Part shown: positions 43,688-52,742 of the stretch, one piece after another
How positions within the stretch are numbered: position 1 is the first letter of the stretch
Layout: every line of letters starts with the position of its first letter
Assembly (NCBI RefSeq): GCF_004331035.1
Contig: NZ_SJNT01000010.1
Location: 50,161 to 114,160, forward strand
Reading direction: 5' to 3'
From: Acinetobacter sp. ANC 4910
Lineage (GTDB): Bacteria; Pseudomonadota; Gammaproteobacteria; Pseudomonadales; Moraxellaceae
DNA length: 64,000 bases
Notes under the pieces: model-generated
What the model saw: only the letters and a program-made list of their open reading frames with translations
The model's database searches: none
Told to the model about the DNA's origin: nothing
Translations under genes and position numbers: made by a program

Positions 43688-44095
43688 GTGGAACGTTGGT
43701 TGGAATTTATGGGGAATCACCCCTTTTTATTTGGAACACTTGGGGCATTAGTGGTGTTGTTCTTCGTTTTAGAAGGTCAGCGCAACGGTCGCAAAATCTC
43801 TCCACAGTCTTTAGGTATTTTAGTGAAAGCAAAAAATGCCATGTTGATTGATTTACGTGATGCAAAAGACTTCCGTGAAGGTCACATCAGTGGCAGCCGT
43901 AACATTCCCTACAGCCAAATTGCAAGCCATGTCGAAGAGTTAAAATCTGCGGAACGTCCATTGGTGTTTATTTGCAACCTTGGTCAAGTCGCAGGTACAG
44001 CTTTGCAACAAGTTGGTCATGTGGATAGCTATCGTTTAGACGGTGGTATTAGCAACTGGAAAGCGCAAGGCTTACCTTTGGTAAAAGCAAAATAA
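43688..44095 (+). CDS. yibN: Rhodanese-like membrane-anchored protein YibN
   Basis: This 135-residue protein has one N-terminal helix (about 12-30) followed by a rhodanese domain whose active-site loop contains FICNLGQVAG, with Cys at the expected nucleophile position. It starts with GTG after AGGTGATTT. The order rhodanese-grxC-secB matches E. coli yibN-grxC-secB, and E. coli YibN also has this topology. The sulfur acceptor is unknown. The gap to grxC is 18 bp. Confidence 0.88.
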   Translation: MERWLEFMGNHPFLFGTLGALVVLFFVLEGQRNGRKISPQSLGILVKAKNAMLIDLRDAKDFREGHISGSRNIPYSQIASHVEELKSAERPLVFICNLGQVAGTALQQVGHVDSYRLDGGISNWKAQGLPLVKAK

Positions 44096-44113
44096 TGGCT
44101 TAAGGAGACTCTA

Positions 44114-44368
44114 ATGGCTGAAGTAACGATTTATTCTACAACTGTATGTCCTTACTGCGTTCGTGCGAAACAACTTCTTGAGCGTAAAGGCGTTGAATAT
44201 AAAGAAATTAATTTATCCAATGAAGCGCCTGAAGTACGTGTAGAACTCATGCAACGCACGAACCACCGTACTGTTCCACAAATTTTTATTGGTGACCAAT
44301 TTATTGGCGGGTTTGACCAGCTTTATGCTTTAGAGCGTGATGGTAAACTTGACGGATTATTGGCTTAA
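44114..44368 (+). CDS. grxC: Glutaredoxin 3
   Basis: This 84-residue protein has the redox motif CPYC at 12-15 and the glutathione-binding TVPQIFIG and GGFDQLYALERDG segments. It reduces disulfides and mixed glutathione disulfides in the cytosol. The gap to secB is 39 bp and both are likely on one transcript. Confidence 0.96.
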   Translation: MAEVTIYSTTVCPYCVRAKQLLERKGVEYKEINLSNEAPEVRVELMQRTNHRTVPQIFIGDQFIGGFDQLYALERDGKLDGLLA

Positions 44369-44407
44369 CCATAAAGCATAGTTCAAATTTATATTAAGGA
44401 TTTAATA

Positions 44408-44866
44408 ATGAGCGAAGAACAACAAGTTCAACCACAATTGGCACTCGAACGTATTTATACTAAAGACATTTCTTTCGAAGTTCCTGGCGCACAAGTTTTC
44501 ACAAAAGAATGGCAGCCAGAACTCAATATCAACCTTTCTTCTTCTGCAGAAAAGATTGATCCAACTCATTTCGAAGTGTCTTTAAAAGTTGTTGTTCAAG
44601 CAAATAATGCAGGTGAGACGGCATTTATCGTTGATGTGACTCAAGCAGGGATCTTCCTGATTGATGCAGTTGAAGAAGAGCGTCTTCCATATATTTTAGG
44701 TGCATACTGCCCGAACATTTTGTTCCCATTCTTGCGTGAAGCCGTGAACGATATGGTTACCAAAGGCAGCTTCCCTCAATTGCTGTTAACGCCAATTAAC
44801 TTTGATGCTGAGTTCGAAGCAAATATGCAACGCGCTCAAACAGCTATGGCTGAAGGTCAAGCATAA
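44408..44866 (+). CDS. secB: Export chaperone SecB
   Basis: The protein is 152 residues long, as expected for SecB. Recognisable parts are [21 protein letters not shown] at the N-terminus and [35 protein letters not shown] near the C-terminus. It keeps precursor proteins unfolded and hands them to SecA. AAGGA precedes the start. Confidence 0.97.
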   Translation: MSEEQQVQPQLALERIYTKDISFEVPGAQVFTKEWQPELNINLSSSAEKIDPTHFEVSLKVVVQANNAGETAFIVDVTQAGIFLIDAVEEERLPYILGAYCPNILFPFLREAVNDMVTKGSFPQLLLTPINFDAEFEANMQRAQTAMAEGQA

Positions 44867-44899
44867 TTCCTGATCTTTGCATTGCAAAATCATGAATTC

Positions 44900-44934
44900 A
44901 AAAAAGGCTGAATATAATCTATTCAGCCTTTTTT
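44900..44934. terminator. Bidirectional terminator between secB and alkB
   Basis: A 14-bp perfect stem AAAAAAGGCTGAAT and ATTCAGCCTTTTTT encloses seven bases, with T tracts on both sides. It serves secB on plus and the alkB/ada unit on minus. Confidence 0.9.
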
Positions 44935-45547
44935 ATTGCGCTGCATTCATGTATCTGAAGGTCAAATTCACTCTCATTCCATACACTTTTTTGCTTGGGG
45001 GCAACCGATGTAGCCAGTAGCTTTGGGTTTCATCTTTCATGACCAGTAAACTGCCATGTGCCAGTACCAACTCCACTTTTTCTTGGGTCTGCTTATGCTT
45101 AAAAGCAAATTTTCGCTCTGCCCCCAAACTTAAAGAAGCAATTGCAGCATACTGTTTCAGTTCTCGTTCGGCATCACTATGCCACGCCATCCCTTCTTCC
45201 CCTGAATGATATAAATTCAGTAAACAGGCATTAAATTTCTCACCCGTTTTAGCTTCGACCAACGCTTTTAATGTCAATAGTTCAGGCGTCCACGGCAATG
45301 CTTGTTTGGTGGTTTTGGAGTAGGTATAAGAAAAAGCCTGATCGGCATACCAAGCCACTTTACGCTTGGTCACAAGCATCTTGCCAAAAATCACCGCTAG
45401 ATCATTTTGCCAAGCAATGCTTTCTAATAGTCGCTGAAAATAATGATCTGCCAAAACACTATCCATAATTTGACCGTAGTAATACACACAGCCCTGATAA
45501 GGCAATAAATTCTGTTCAGAATCAAACTCGACGGGAAATAGTGACAT
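44933..45547 (-). CDS. alkB: AlkB-like 2-oxoglutarate/Fe(II) dioxygenase
   Basis: The protein has 204 residues. It is an oxidative demethylase of N1-methyladenine and N3-methylcytosine. The metal site is His123, Asp125 and His180 (AWHSDAE, WLHR), and 2-oxoglutarate is bound by Arg192 and Arg198 (MRVNLTFR). The NLYHSGEEGMAWHSD arrangement resembles the ALKBH2/3 type more than E. coli AlkB. Its ATG directly follows the ada stop, so the two are translationally coupled. Confidence 0.93.
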   Translation of the reverse strand: MSLFPVEFDSEQNLLPYQGCVYYYGQIMDSVLADHYFQRLLESIAWQNDLAVIFGKMLVTKRKVAWYADQAFSYTYSKTTKQALPWTPELLTLKALVEAKTGEKFNACLLNLYHSGEEGMAWHSDAERELKQYAAIASLSLGAERKFAFKHKQTQEKVELVLAHGSLLVMKDETQSYWLHRLPPSKKVYGMRVNLTFRYMNAAQ

Positions 45548-46402
45548 TTAAAGCTCTTCTGAATGGGCATGAATTTGGGCACTTTCCCAACCGATCATCG
45601 CTGTCTTGCGGGTTGCTCCCCAATGATAATTGCCGAGCACGCCTGACGCTTGAATAACCCGATGGCACGGAATTAAGAAAGCTACAGGATTATGCGCCAC
45701 CGCACTCCCTACTGCACGTGCAGCTTTAGGTTGATCTATCTGTAATGCCACATCACGGTAACTCGCCAGTTGACCTACAGAAATTTTGAGCAAACTTTCC
45801 CAGACTTTTAATTGAAATGCTGAACCTTTTAAATGCAGTTTTATGTGCTGTATTGAGTTGGGTTGCACCGTCAACACAGCCATAGCGCGTTGCTGCATTT
45901 CATCCCTCTGCTCAATATATTCAGCATGAGGAAACTTGGTTTTTAATTCATTGAGGGCTTGCTCTTCCTGTTCAACAAAAGACAGCGCACAAATCCCTTT
46001 ATCTGTGGAAGCCACCAAAACACGGCCAAATAATGTTTCAGCGAAGCTATAAAAAATCTTTAACCCAGCTCCACCCTGTTTATATTCAGCGGGGGTCATC
46101 CCTTCAATTTGAATAAATAAATCATGCAAGCGACTGCCACTGGATAATCCTGTGTCATAGGTCGCATCTAAAAGTGAATGCGATGCTGTTGAGGTTAAAA
46201 TCGACTTGGCATGTTCCACACTGATATATTGCAGAAATTTCTTAGGACTGGTGCCAGCCCATTCGCTGAATAGGCGCTGAAAATATGCAGGACTTAAATG
46301 TACATGTGCCGCCACATCCTCCAGCGTCGGCTGGTGCTGAAAATGTCGCTGAATATATTCAATGGCTTGTGCCACACGCTGATAGTGCTGTTGTGAGGAC
46401 AT
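45548..46402 (-). CDS. ada: Ada-like AraC regulator fused to O6-methylguanine methyltransferase, lacking the N-terminal phosphotriester domain
   Basis: This 284-residue protein has an AraC-type double helix-turn-helix (about 9-108) followed by a methyltransferase N-terminal region and the MGMT active-site domain with IPCHRV, acceptor Cys246. E. coli Ada is about 70 residues longer because of an N-terminal zinc domain whose Cys38 accepts methyl groups from phosphotriesters and turns on the regulator; that domain is absent here. It probably repairs O6-methylguanine and may regulate the unit itself. alkB follows at once. Confidence 0.9.
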   Translation of the reverse strand: MSSQQHYQRVAQAIEYIQRHFQHQPTLEDVAAHVHLSPAYFQRLFSEWAGTSPKKFLQYISVEHAKSILTSTASHSLLDATYDTGLSSGSRLHDLFIQIEGMTPAEYKQGGAGLKIFYSFAETLFGRVLVASTDKGICALSFVEQEEQALNELKTKFPHAEYIEQRDEMQQRAMAVLTVQPNSIQHIKLHLKGSAFQLKVWESLLKISVGQLASYRDVALQIDQPKAARAVGSAVAHNPVAFLIPCHRVIQASGVLGNYHWGATRKTAMIGWESAQIHAHSEEL

Positions 46403-46509
46403 ACTTATTCATCCTTGCAGATTTCTTTTTCACTTTAGCAATTCTTGCTGTAGCTGAAAATCCGAATCATGCTCAATTCTAATAACGACCTTAATGTATC
46501 AGACATAAA

Positions 46510-46537
46510 AAAACTGTACCGATGAAGGTACAGTTTT
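46510..46537 (-). terminator. Terminator of the cytochrome b562-like gene
   Basis: AAAACTGTACC and GGTACAGTTTT pair around six bases, followed by TTTTATG on the minus strand, 34 bp beyond the stop. Confidence 0.8.
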
Positions 46538-46571
46538 AGCAGCGAATAGACGTGCTGATTCTAAATCAACA

Positions 46572-46952
46572 TCAGTGGTGCATATAAGTCTTATGCCCTT
46601 GATCACGTAACTCACCAATTTTTTTACCTTGCTTTTTCGCTTCGTCTAATTTGCCTGCTTGTGCCAGTGCTTTGGTTTTGTCAATTTCTACAATAATCTG
46701 GTCAAACAAAGCCGTCGAACTTGGTGCTTTTTCAGCCATATGTGCAGTCAATTTATATTGCTTGGCATGTACTGCGGCACCACGCATATTGTTCAAGGCA
46801 CTGGTTGCCGCTTGTGGGGTTGAGGCTTGGTTGAAGGCTTTATAATTTTTCCCAAGGGTTTTCATATCATCGTCTAAACCTGCCGCCATTACGGTATTGC
46901 TTAATAACAAAGATGACAACATTACAACGGTGGCTAAAGTTTTTTTAATCAT
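46572..46952 (-). CDS. Cytochrome b562-like periplasmic protein
   Basis: This 126-residue protein has a signal peptide ending NTVMA (about residue 23). The mature part is about 100 residues and predicted four-helical. The cytochrome b562 ligand pattern is present: Met in DDDMKTL near the mature start and His in DQGHKTY near the end. There is no CxxCH, so any heme is b-type and non-covalent. Its partner is unknown and it is monocistronic between ada and coaBC. A role in soluble electron transfer is likely by family but not shown. Confidence 0.82.
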   Translation of the reverse strand: MIKKTLATVVMLSSLLLSNTVMAAGLDDDMKTLGKNYKAFNQASTPQAATSALNNMRGAAVHAKQYKLTAHMAEKAPSSTALFDQIIVEIDKTKALAQAGKLDEAKKQGKKIGELRDQGHKTYMHH

Positions 46953-47058
46953 GATGATGTCCTATCAAAAACTGTGGCTATGGTTTATTTATCAGGGTCA
47001 AATATACAAAATGTTTATTTAAACACTCTGCTTTATTCTACTGATGTAGCATACATAA

Positions 47059-47084
47059 AAAATGCAACGGATTCGTTGCATTTT
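47059..47084 (-). terminator. Terminator of coaBC
   Basis: AAAATGCAACG and CGTTGCATTTT pair around GATT, just beyond the coaBC stop, with TTTATG following on minus. Confidence 0.82.
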
Positions 47085-47102
47085 GATAAAAATTTCACAG
47101 GT

Positions 47103-48365
47103 CTATTTGGCTTTATGATGCTGTAAAGCATCGTGCATGGCTTCTACCAACTGTTGTGCAATCTCTTGTTTTGAGGCTTTTTCTAAATCACGTTTATCCA
47201 TACGGTATTGATTGGCAAAAAATACCGTCATGGCATTTTCATCCGATGCAAAACCAATATCTGTACGTGACACATCATTACAAGCAATCATATCCAGTTT
47301 TTTTGCAACTAACTTGCCTGCTGCATATTCTTCCACATTACGTGTTTCTGCGGCAAAACCCACCATAAACGGGCGCTTTTGTTGCTGTGCAATAGTTGCC
47401 ACAATATCTGGGTTCTTGACTAAAGCGACATTCAGCTCATCACCCGATTTTTTAATTTTATGTTCAGCGACTTCAGCAACGCGATAATCAGCGACTGCTG
47501 CTGTGGCAATGAAAATATCACAGCCTTCTTCCAACATTTGCATGCTGGTATTCAACATTTGAATTGCAGAGGATACGTTCACACGGCGTACCCCATTTGG
47601 AGTATCTAAACTGACAGGGCCTGCAATTAAAGTCACTTTCGCCCCAGCCGCATAACAGGCAGCTGCCAACGAAAAGCCCATTTTGCCAGTACTGTGATTA
47701 GAAATATAACGCACAGGGTCTATTGCTTCACGGGTTGGACCCGCAGTAATCACTACATGTTTACTCGCCAATAGACCAAATTTTTCGGCAATTGCACGTT
47801 GTGCTTTATGGAAGTATTGCGTGACTTGATAAGCCAAATCTTCTGGCTCAGGCATACGACCCAAACCCACATCACCACATGCTTGTGAACCCGCTTCTGG
47901 CATAATGACATGCACGCCATCTTCAATCAGCGTATTTAAATTACGCTGCGTGGCTTTGGCTGCCCACATTTGTTGATTCATAGCAGGCGCAACCCAGACT
48001 GGTGCTTTGGTCGCAAGATATAAAGTACTGAGTAAATCATCTGCCAAACCTGCGGCAAACTTAGCTAAGGTGTCGCAGCTGGCTGGTGCCACCAACAATA
48101 AGTCTGCCCAACGCGCTAATTCGATATGTCCCATACCTGCTTCGGCTTCTGGATCGAGTAATTCAGTATGCACGGGATTGCCAGACAATGCCTGAAAGGT
48201 CAGTGGCGTAATAAAGGCCTGTGCACCATGTGTCATCACCACACGGACATTAAATCCCTGATCTTTAAGTCGACGAACGAGGATGGCGCTTTTATAGGCT
48301 GCAATTCCGCCTGTAACAGCCAAAATGATGTTTTTATTTGGAATTACACTTAAATCAAAGCTCAC
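47103..48365 (-). CDS. coaBC: Bifunctional phosphopantothenoylcysteine decarboxylase/phosphopantothenate-cysteine ligase CoaBC
   Basis: This 420-residue protein combines the N-terminal flavin-dependent CoaC decarboxylase (GGIAAYKSAILVRRL, PASCDTLAKFAAGLADDLLS, and CGDVGLGRM with its Cys) with the C-terminal CTP-dependent CoaB ligase (ITAGPTREAIDPVRYISNHS, VGFAAET). It makes 4'-phosphopantetheine for CoA synthesis. It is divergent from radC, the usual arrangement (dfp/radC), with about 110 bp between starts. Confidence 0.97.
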   Translation of the reverse strand: MSFDLSVIPNKNIILAVTGGIAAYKSAILVRRLKDQGFNVRVVMTHGAQAFITPLTFQALSGNPVHTELLDPEAEAGMGHIELARWADLLLVAPASCDTLAKFAAGLADDLLSTLYLATKAPVWVAPAMNQQMWAAKATQRNLNTLIEDGVHVIMPEAGSQACGDVGLGRMPEPEDLAYQVTQYFHKAQRAIAEKFGLLASKHVVITAGPTREAIDPVRYISNHSTGKMGFSLAAACYAAGAKVTLIAGPVSLDTPNGVRRVNVSSAIQMLNTSMQMLEEGCDIFIATAAVADYRVAEVAEHKIKKSGDELNVALVKNPDIVATIAQQQKRPFMVGFAAETRNVEEYAAGKLVAKKLDMIACNDVSRTDIGFASDENAMTVFFANQYRMDKRDLEKASKQEIAQQLVEAMHDALQHHKAK

Positions 48366-48477
48366 AAACAGTATACCTTTCTGTTGCAGTGGCGCTCACA
48401 ATAGCATTAAATATCCGCATACCCAAGTGATTGACTGGGGTAAAACTTGATAATAAACATGAAAAAGCTCAACAAAA

Positions 48478-49170
48478 ATGAATCTATCGATCAAACATTG
48501 GCCCGAACAAGAGCGTCCACGTGAACGCTTATTACAACAAGGGGCGAGTAGCCTTTCAGATGCCGAATTATTGGCCATTTTTCTGCGCTCTGGCTCCAAA
48601 CAACATTCAGCCGTTGAATTAGCCCGACTGCTGATTCGTCACTTTGGTGGGCTAGCGCCTATTTTGAATGCTGAACTCCCCCAACTCAGTCAATTTCATG
48701 GGATTGGTGCCACTAAATATTCACAACTGATGGCTGTGAAAGAACTGGGACGACGTTATGTGGCTCAACAATTACAACAACATCGTTTAGAAATTGAAAA
48801 CTCTTCGCAATTACTGGACTATCTACGCTTCGAACTCTTGGGAGAAACACAGGAAGTATTTGCCGTTCTGTGCCTAGACAGTCAGCTACGTAAACTGCAT
48901 TTTAAAAAACTCTTCTTTGGCTCACTGAATAGTTGTACCGTCTCTTTGAATCAATTACTGCGTTATGCCCTGCAACAACAAGCCAGCTCCATTGTGATCG
49001 CACATAATCACCCTTTGGGATATGCCCTGCCTTCGGCGGCAGATATTGCCTTAACCCAACAAATTACACAGGCCTGTAAACTGCTTGAAATACAATTGTT
49101 GGATCATTGTGTCATCGCTGCGACAGGCAGTTTTTCGTTTGCTGAGCAGGGCTTGATCAAGTCCACTTAA
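48478..49170 (+). CDS. radC: RadC/JAMM-domain protein
   Basis: The protein has 230 residues. An N-terminal helix-hairpin-helix-like part is followed by an MPN/JAMM domain with His176, His178, Ser186 and Asp189 (AHNHPLGYALPSAAD), consistent with a zinc metallohydrolase fold. The RERLLQQGASSLSDAELLAI start matches RadC/YicR. The old DNA-repair role is not established, and the true activity is uncertain. Divergent from coaBC. Confidence 0.93.
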   Translation: MNLSIKHWPEQERPRERLLQQGASSLSDAELLAIFLRSGSKQHSAVELARLLIRHFGGLAPILNAELPQLSQFHGIGATKYSQLMAVKELGRRYVAQQLQQHRLEIENSSQLLDYLRFELLGETQEVFAVLCLDSQLRKLHFKKLFFGSLNSCTVSLNQLLRYALQQQASSIVIAHNHPLGYALPSAADIALTQQITQACKLLEIQLLDHCVIAATGSFSFAEQGLIKST

Positions 49171-49245
49171 AGCTTTTCAAGCAATATTGACAAAACCTAA
49201 ACGACAGATGAAGATCAACCCAAAATAAATGATGAAAACCACCAC

Positions 49246-50157
49246 ATGATTGTGCGAGAACAACCCGACGTCTTTAAACTATTATTTTCATGGCGCGGTA
49301 CAATCCTTCCGAAAGTTTTACCACCCTTAGGCGTGGTTATGCTCATTTCTACCATCGTGGGTGGTGTATCCCACATGGGATATTTTCACTTTCCTGAACT
49401 ACCCTTGGTTGGCTTCACCTTAATTGGCGTTGTACTGTCTATTTTCCTTGGGTTTAAAAATACCGCTTGTTATGATCGTTGGTGGGAAGCGCGTAAACTT
49501 TGGGGCATGTTGATTGCCAATGCACGCCACTTTGACCGTAACTGTCGTATTCTTACGCAGGCACGGCGTGAGCGAGTCATTCAACATGTGATTGTCTTTG
49601 CCAATGTATTGCGTGACCGACTACGTCATCAAACCGAAAACCCAACCGAGCTTACTGAAACTACAGGTTTAAGCCCGCAAGCATTGGCACAACTGTATCA
49701 ACAGGTCAATGCTCCGCAATACACCCTCAGTCTAATTCAATGGGAACTGATGCAAGCCTTAAAAGAAGGTGAAATCTCCGACATTATTTATGCACAAATG
49801 AATGAACATGTGGCGGAAATGAGTTTGGTACAAACAGGCTGTGATCGGATTGCTACCACGCCATTACCTTTTGCTTATTCTGTATTGCTAAACCGTACCG
49901 TGTACTTCTTCTGTTTCATGCTGCCATTTAGTTTGGGTGCAACTTTAGGACTGGCTACCCCTTTATTGGTCGGGATCTTGGCTTATACCTTTTTGGGTTT
50001 AGATGCCTTAAGTTCAGAAATTGAAGAACCATTTGGTACTCAAAGTAATGATTTACCCTTAGATGCAATGGTACGTACCATTGAAATTGAATTACTCGGT
50101 ACCTTGGGTAAGCCAACTCCACCACCCATTCAAGCACAGGATAATAATCTCTTATAA
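49246..50157 (+). CDS. Bestrophin-family ion channel protein
   Basis: The protein has 303 residues. About four hydrophobic helices include those at about 25-45 and 55-75 and a pair near 215-255. Signature features of the prokaryotic bestrophin (UPF0187/YneE) family are FKNTACYDRWWEARKLWG and the later PFAYSVLLNRTVYFFC with EPFGTQSNDLPLDAM. Bacterial bestrophins form pentameric cation or anion channels. The substrate ion here is unknown. No strong Shine-Dalgarno is seen. Confidence 0.9.
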   Translation: MIVREQPDVFKLLFSWRGTILPKVLPPLGVVMLISTIVGGVSHMGYFHFPELPLVGFTLIGVVLSIFLGFKNTACYDRWWEARKLWGMLIANARHFDRNCRILTQARRERVIQHVIVFANVLRDRLRHQTENPTELTETTGLSPQALAQLYQQVNAPQYTLSLIQWELMQALKEGEISDIIYAQMNEHVAEMSLVQTGCDRIATTPLPFAYSVLLNRTVYFFCFMLPFSLGATLGLATPLLVGILAYTFLGLDALSSEIEEPFGTQSNDLPLDAMVRTIEIELLGTLGKPTPPPIQAQDNNLL

Positions 50158-50236
50158 AGCTAACAATTCAAAACGTTGTAGAACAAGAAAGATTAGATTA
50201 AACAAATATTTAAAAATCAGGATAAGGAGTCAGGCT

Positions 50237-50860
50237 GTGATTAAACTTTTAGGGCGAACAGATTCTATCAATGTCAGAAAAGTACTCTGGTTATGTGATG
50301 AGCTAGATGTAGCTTATCAGCGTGAAGATTGGGGTCGTGGCTTTCGCTCCCCGAAAGAACAAGAATTTTTACAATTAAACCCGAACGCCACTATTCCTGT
50401 ACTGATTGATGAAGAGCTAATTCTTTGGCAGTCTAATTCTATTATTCGTTATTTAGCCAATGCTTATGCTGGCACAGCACTTTATCCGATACAGCCGAAA
50501 ACACGTGCGCTTATTGATCAATGGATTGACTGGCAAGGGATTGAGCTCAATAACAGTTGGGTCTATGCCCTGATGCACATTATTCGGAACTCCCCCGAGC
50601 ACCAAGACTTGAAGGAAGTTGAAAAAAGTATTCAAGCATGGAACAGCATGATGCTGATTTTAGAAAACCAACTCGCAAACACGCAGGCTTATGTAGCAGG
50701 TGAGCATTTTTCATTGGCAGACATTCCGATTGGACTTTCTGTACAGCGCTGGTATTTAACACCTTTTGATAAACCAGATACTCCACATATCAAAAACTAC
50801 TATGACCGTTTAAGTCAACGAGAAGCTTATCTAAAATGGGGCAATAACGGTCAAAACTAA
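50237..50860 (+). CDS. Glutathione S-transferase family protein
   Basis: The protein has about 207 residues from GTG at 50237, chosen because AAGGAG sits seven bases upstream and MIKLLGRTDSINVRKVLWLCDELDV is a normal GST N-terminus. The N-terminal thioredoxin-like domain carries NATIPVLIDEELILWQSNSIIRYL with the glutathione-binding cis-Pro and Ser. The C-terminal domain is all-helical. The substrate is unknown. It is 79 bp after the bestrophin gene. Confidence 0.9.
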   Translation: MIKLLGRTDSINVRKVLWLCDELDVAYQREDWGRGFRSPKEQEFLQLNPNATIPVLIDEELILWQSNSIIRYLANAYAGTALYPIQPKTRALIDQWIDWQGIELNNSWVYALMHIIRNSPEHQDLKEVEKSIQAWNSMMLILENQLANTQAYVAGEHFSLADIPIGLSVQRWYLTPFDKPDTPHIKNYYDRLSQREAYLKWGNNGQN

Positions 50861-50895
50861 TTCAGCATGTTTGCTTGTGAATTAAAACATCGGGG

Positions 50896-51750
50896 TTACT
50901 GAAACTGTTCCCAAATTCCGACTTGTTCTGCTTTCATCACAGGAATATTCCCCAGTTTAACCCATGGCATATTTTCACCATGAAAATCACTGCCTACGGA
51001 TACTTTTAAACCCTGTTCCGCAATTATACGATCCACCATGTGACGGGTCGCAGGTGGGTCAATTTGTGGTGGTAATTCCACGGCATCCCCACCGGACTGT
51101 GCAAACAACTCAATTAAATAACGGACATTGGTCGCAGACAAATCATATCGGGTGGGATGAGCCAAAACCGCAAAGCCACGGCTGGCATGAATTGCCTGAA
51201 TCGTTTGTTGCAAACCCAAGCCATCAAATTTCACATAGGCCTTTTTGCCTTCCTTGATATATTTATCAAAAGCTTGCTGCACACGGCTTACAATTCCCTT
51301 TTCCACCAAGGTTTTCGCAATGTGGCTACGCGTGACGCGATCTGCTTCACCCTCGACTTTGGCCAGTACATCTGCATAAATATCCTGACCAATTAAAGGC
51401 GTCAGCAAACTACAAATCTGCACACCACGTTCAGCTCGAATCTGTTTCTGTTGTTCTAAGACTGCCAATAAAGGCTCAGGATGCTGCATATTCAGTGCAA
51501 CAATATGTACGCTATAACTTTTCTGGGTGGCTGGACGTGACCATTGACTGGAAATTTCTACCCCAGAGATTAACTTCATACCATAAGCATGTGCAGTTGG
51601 TTCTGCCAATGCCAAACCATCCATCGTATCGTGATCGGTCAAAGCCAGCGTATGAATGCCTTTTTCATGTGCGGCATGGATCAGTTGCTCTGGTGACAAA
51701 GTTCCATCAGAAATATTACTATGTGTATGTAAATCTACGCCAAGCATCAC
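50896..51750 (-). CDS. rnm: PHP-domain phosphoesterase, Rnm/YciV (TrpH) type
   Basis: The protein has 284 residues. The PHP signature begins GVDLHTHSNISDGTLSPEQLI with metal ligands His8 and His10. Further His/Asp/Glu residues follow in LTDHDTMDG, the LAHPTR segment and SVGSDFHGENMPW. E. coli Rnm (YciV) is a 5'-3' exoribonuclease and pAp phosphatase of the same family, so an RNA or nucleotide substrate is likely. It is divergent from yciB, with the starts 42 bp apart, as in related genomes. Confidence 0.9.
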   Translation of the reverse strand: MMLGVDLHTHSNISDGTLSPEQLIHAAHEKGIHTLALTDHDTMDGLALAEPTAHAYGMKLISGVEISSQWSRPATQKSYSVHIVALNMQHPEPLLAVLEQQKQIRAERGVQICSLLTPLIGQDIYADVLAKVEGEADRVTRSHIAKTLVEKGIVSRVQQAFDKYIKEGKKAYVKFDGLGLQQTIQAIHASRGFAVLAHPTRYDLSATNVRYLIELFAQSGGDAVELPPQIDPPATRHMVDRIIAEQGLKVSVGSDFHGENMPWVKLGNIPVMKAEQVGIWEQFQ

Positions 51751-51792
51751 TTATACTATGCCATTTATTTAAACAGATTCAGATACTCTAAC

Positions 51793-52407
51793 ATGAAAGC
51801 ACTTTTAGACTTTGTGCCACTCATTATTTTCTTTTATTTATATAAGACTGTAGATCCGAAAGATACCGAGCATCCTTTATTGCAATTGATCGGTTCTGCC
51901 GGCGGTGTAGACAATAATAATATCTTAGTGGCAACAACTGGCTTAATTCTTTCCATGCTGGTGGTTTATGGTGCATTGTTCATCATGCAAAAATTCCGTT
52001 TAGACAAACAACAGTGGATTGTGTTGTTTATGACGGTCATTTTTGGTGGCATTACCCTCATGCTCAGCGATGACTTCTATATTCGTCTCAAGGCAGCCCT
52101 GTTAAATATGGTCTTCGCAGGTGCTTTCCTGTTGTCCCCGTATTTTAGTAAAGACCGTAGTCCGCTCATCAAACGCTTATTTGCACCCATTTTTAATTTG
52201 GGTGAATTGGGCTGGAAAAGACTCAATTATGCTTGGGCGGTCATGTTTGCGGTCATGTCTGGCTTACATGTCTTTTTTGCTTTCTTATTTATGAATGGAA
52301 AATATTGGGGCGAATTTACCGCTTTTGGTGACATGCTGGTGATGTTTTCCTTTATCATTATTCAGTTTATTGTATTACGTAAACATTTTAAGTCTTCCGA
52401 AGATTAA
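51793..52407 (+). CDS. yciB: Inner membrane septation protein YciB
   Basis: This 204-residue protein has about five or six transmembrane helices. It matches YciB/IspZ by the opening MKALLDFVPLIIFFYLYKT and by LGELGWKRLNYAWAVMFAVM. YciB is involved in envelope integrity and septation in E. coli. It is followed after 27 bp by yciI, so the two are probably cotranscribed. Confidence 0.93.
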   Translation: MKALLDFVPLIIFFYLYKTVDPKDTEHPLLQLIGSAGGVDNNNILVATTGLILSMLVVYGALFIMQKFRLDKQQWIVLFMTVIFGGITLMLSDDFYIRLKAALLNMVFAGAFLLSPYFSKDRSPLIKRLFAPIFNLGELGWKRLNYAWAVMFAVMSGLHVFFAFLFMNGKYWGEFTAFGDMLVMFSFIIIQFIVLRKHFKSSED

Positions 52408-52434
52408 TATTCGTTTCGCGCGCAGAGAATCATC

Positions 52435-52737
52435 ATGCCATTATTTGTTGTGACTTGTACCGATCAAGACGGTACAGTAGAAAAACGCCTTGCGGTACGC
52501 CCTCAGCACCTCGCACGTTTAGAGCAATTAGATGCTGAAGGTCGTTTAATCGTCGCAGGTGCGATGCCTAAAGACCCGAGTAATCCACAAGCAGGTTTTT
52601 ATGGCAGTACCATCATTGTTGATTTTGACAGCCGTGAAGCACTCGATGTTTGGCTACAAGATGAGCCTTTCTTGAAAGAAGGCGTCTATGCTCAAATTGA
52701 AGTTAAACCTTTTAACAAAGCGTTTCCTAAAGGATAA
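52435..52737 (+). CDS. yciI: YciI family protein
   Basis: This 100-residue protein has the YciI/YCII ferredoxin-like fold pattern, with RPQHLARLEQLDAEGRLIVAGAMP and a conserved His/Asp pair (QHLARL, DSREALDVW). The activity is unknown; some members are dehalogenase- or muconolactone-isomerase-like. It sits between yciB and a coiled-coil protein with a gap of 5 bp, which implies coupling to the next gene. Confidence 0.88.
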   Translation: MPLFVVTCTDQDGTVEKRLAVRPQHLARLEQLDAEGRLIVAGAMPKDPSNPQAGFYGSTIIVDFDSREALDVWLQDEPFLKEGVYAQIEVKPFNKAFPKG

Positions 52738-52742
52738 AGTTC

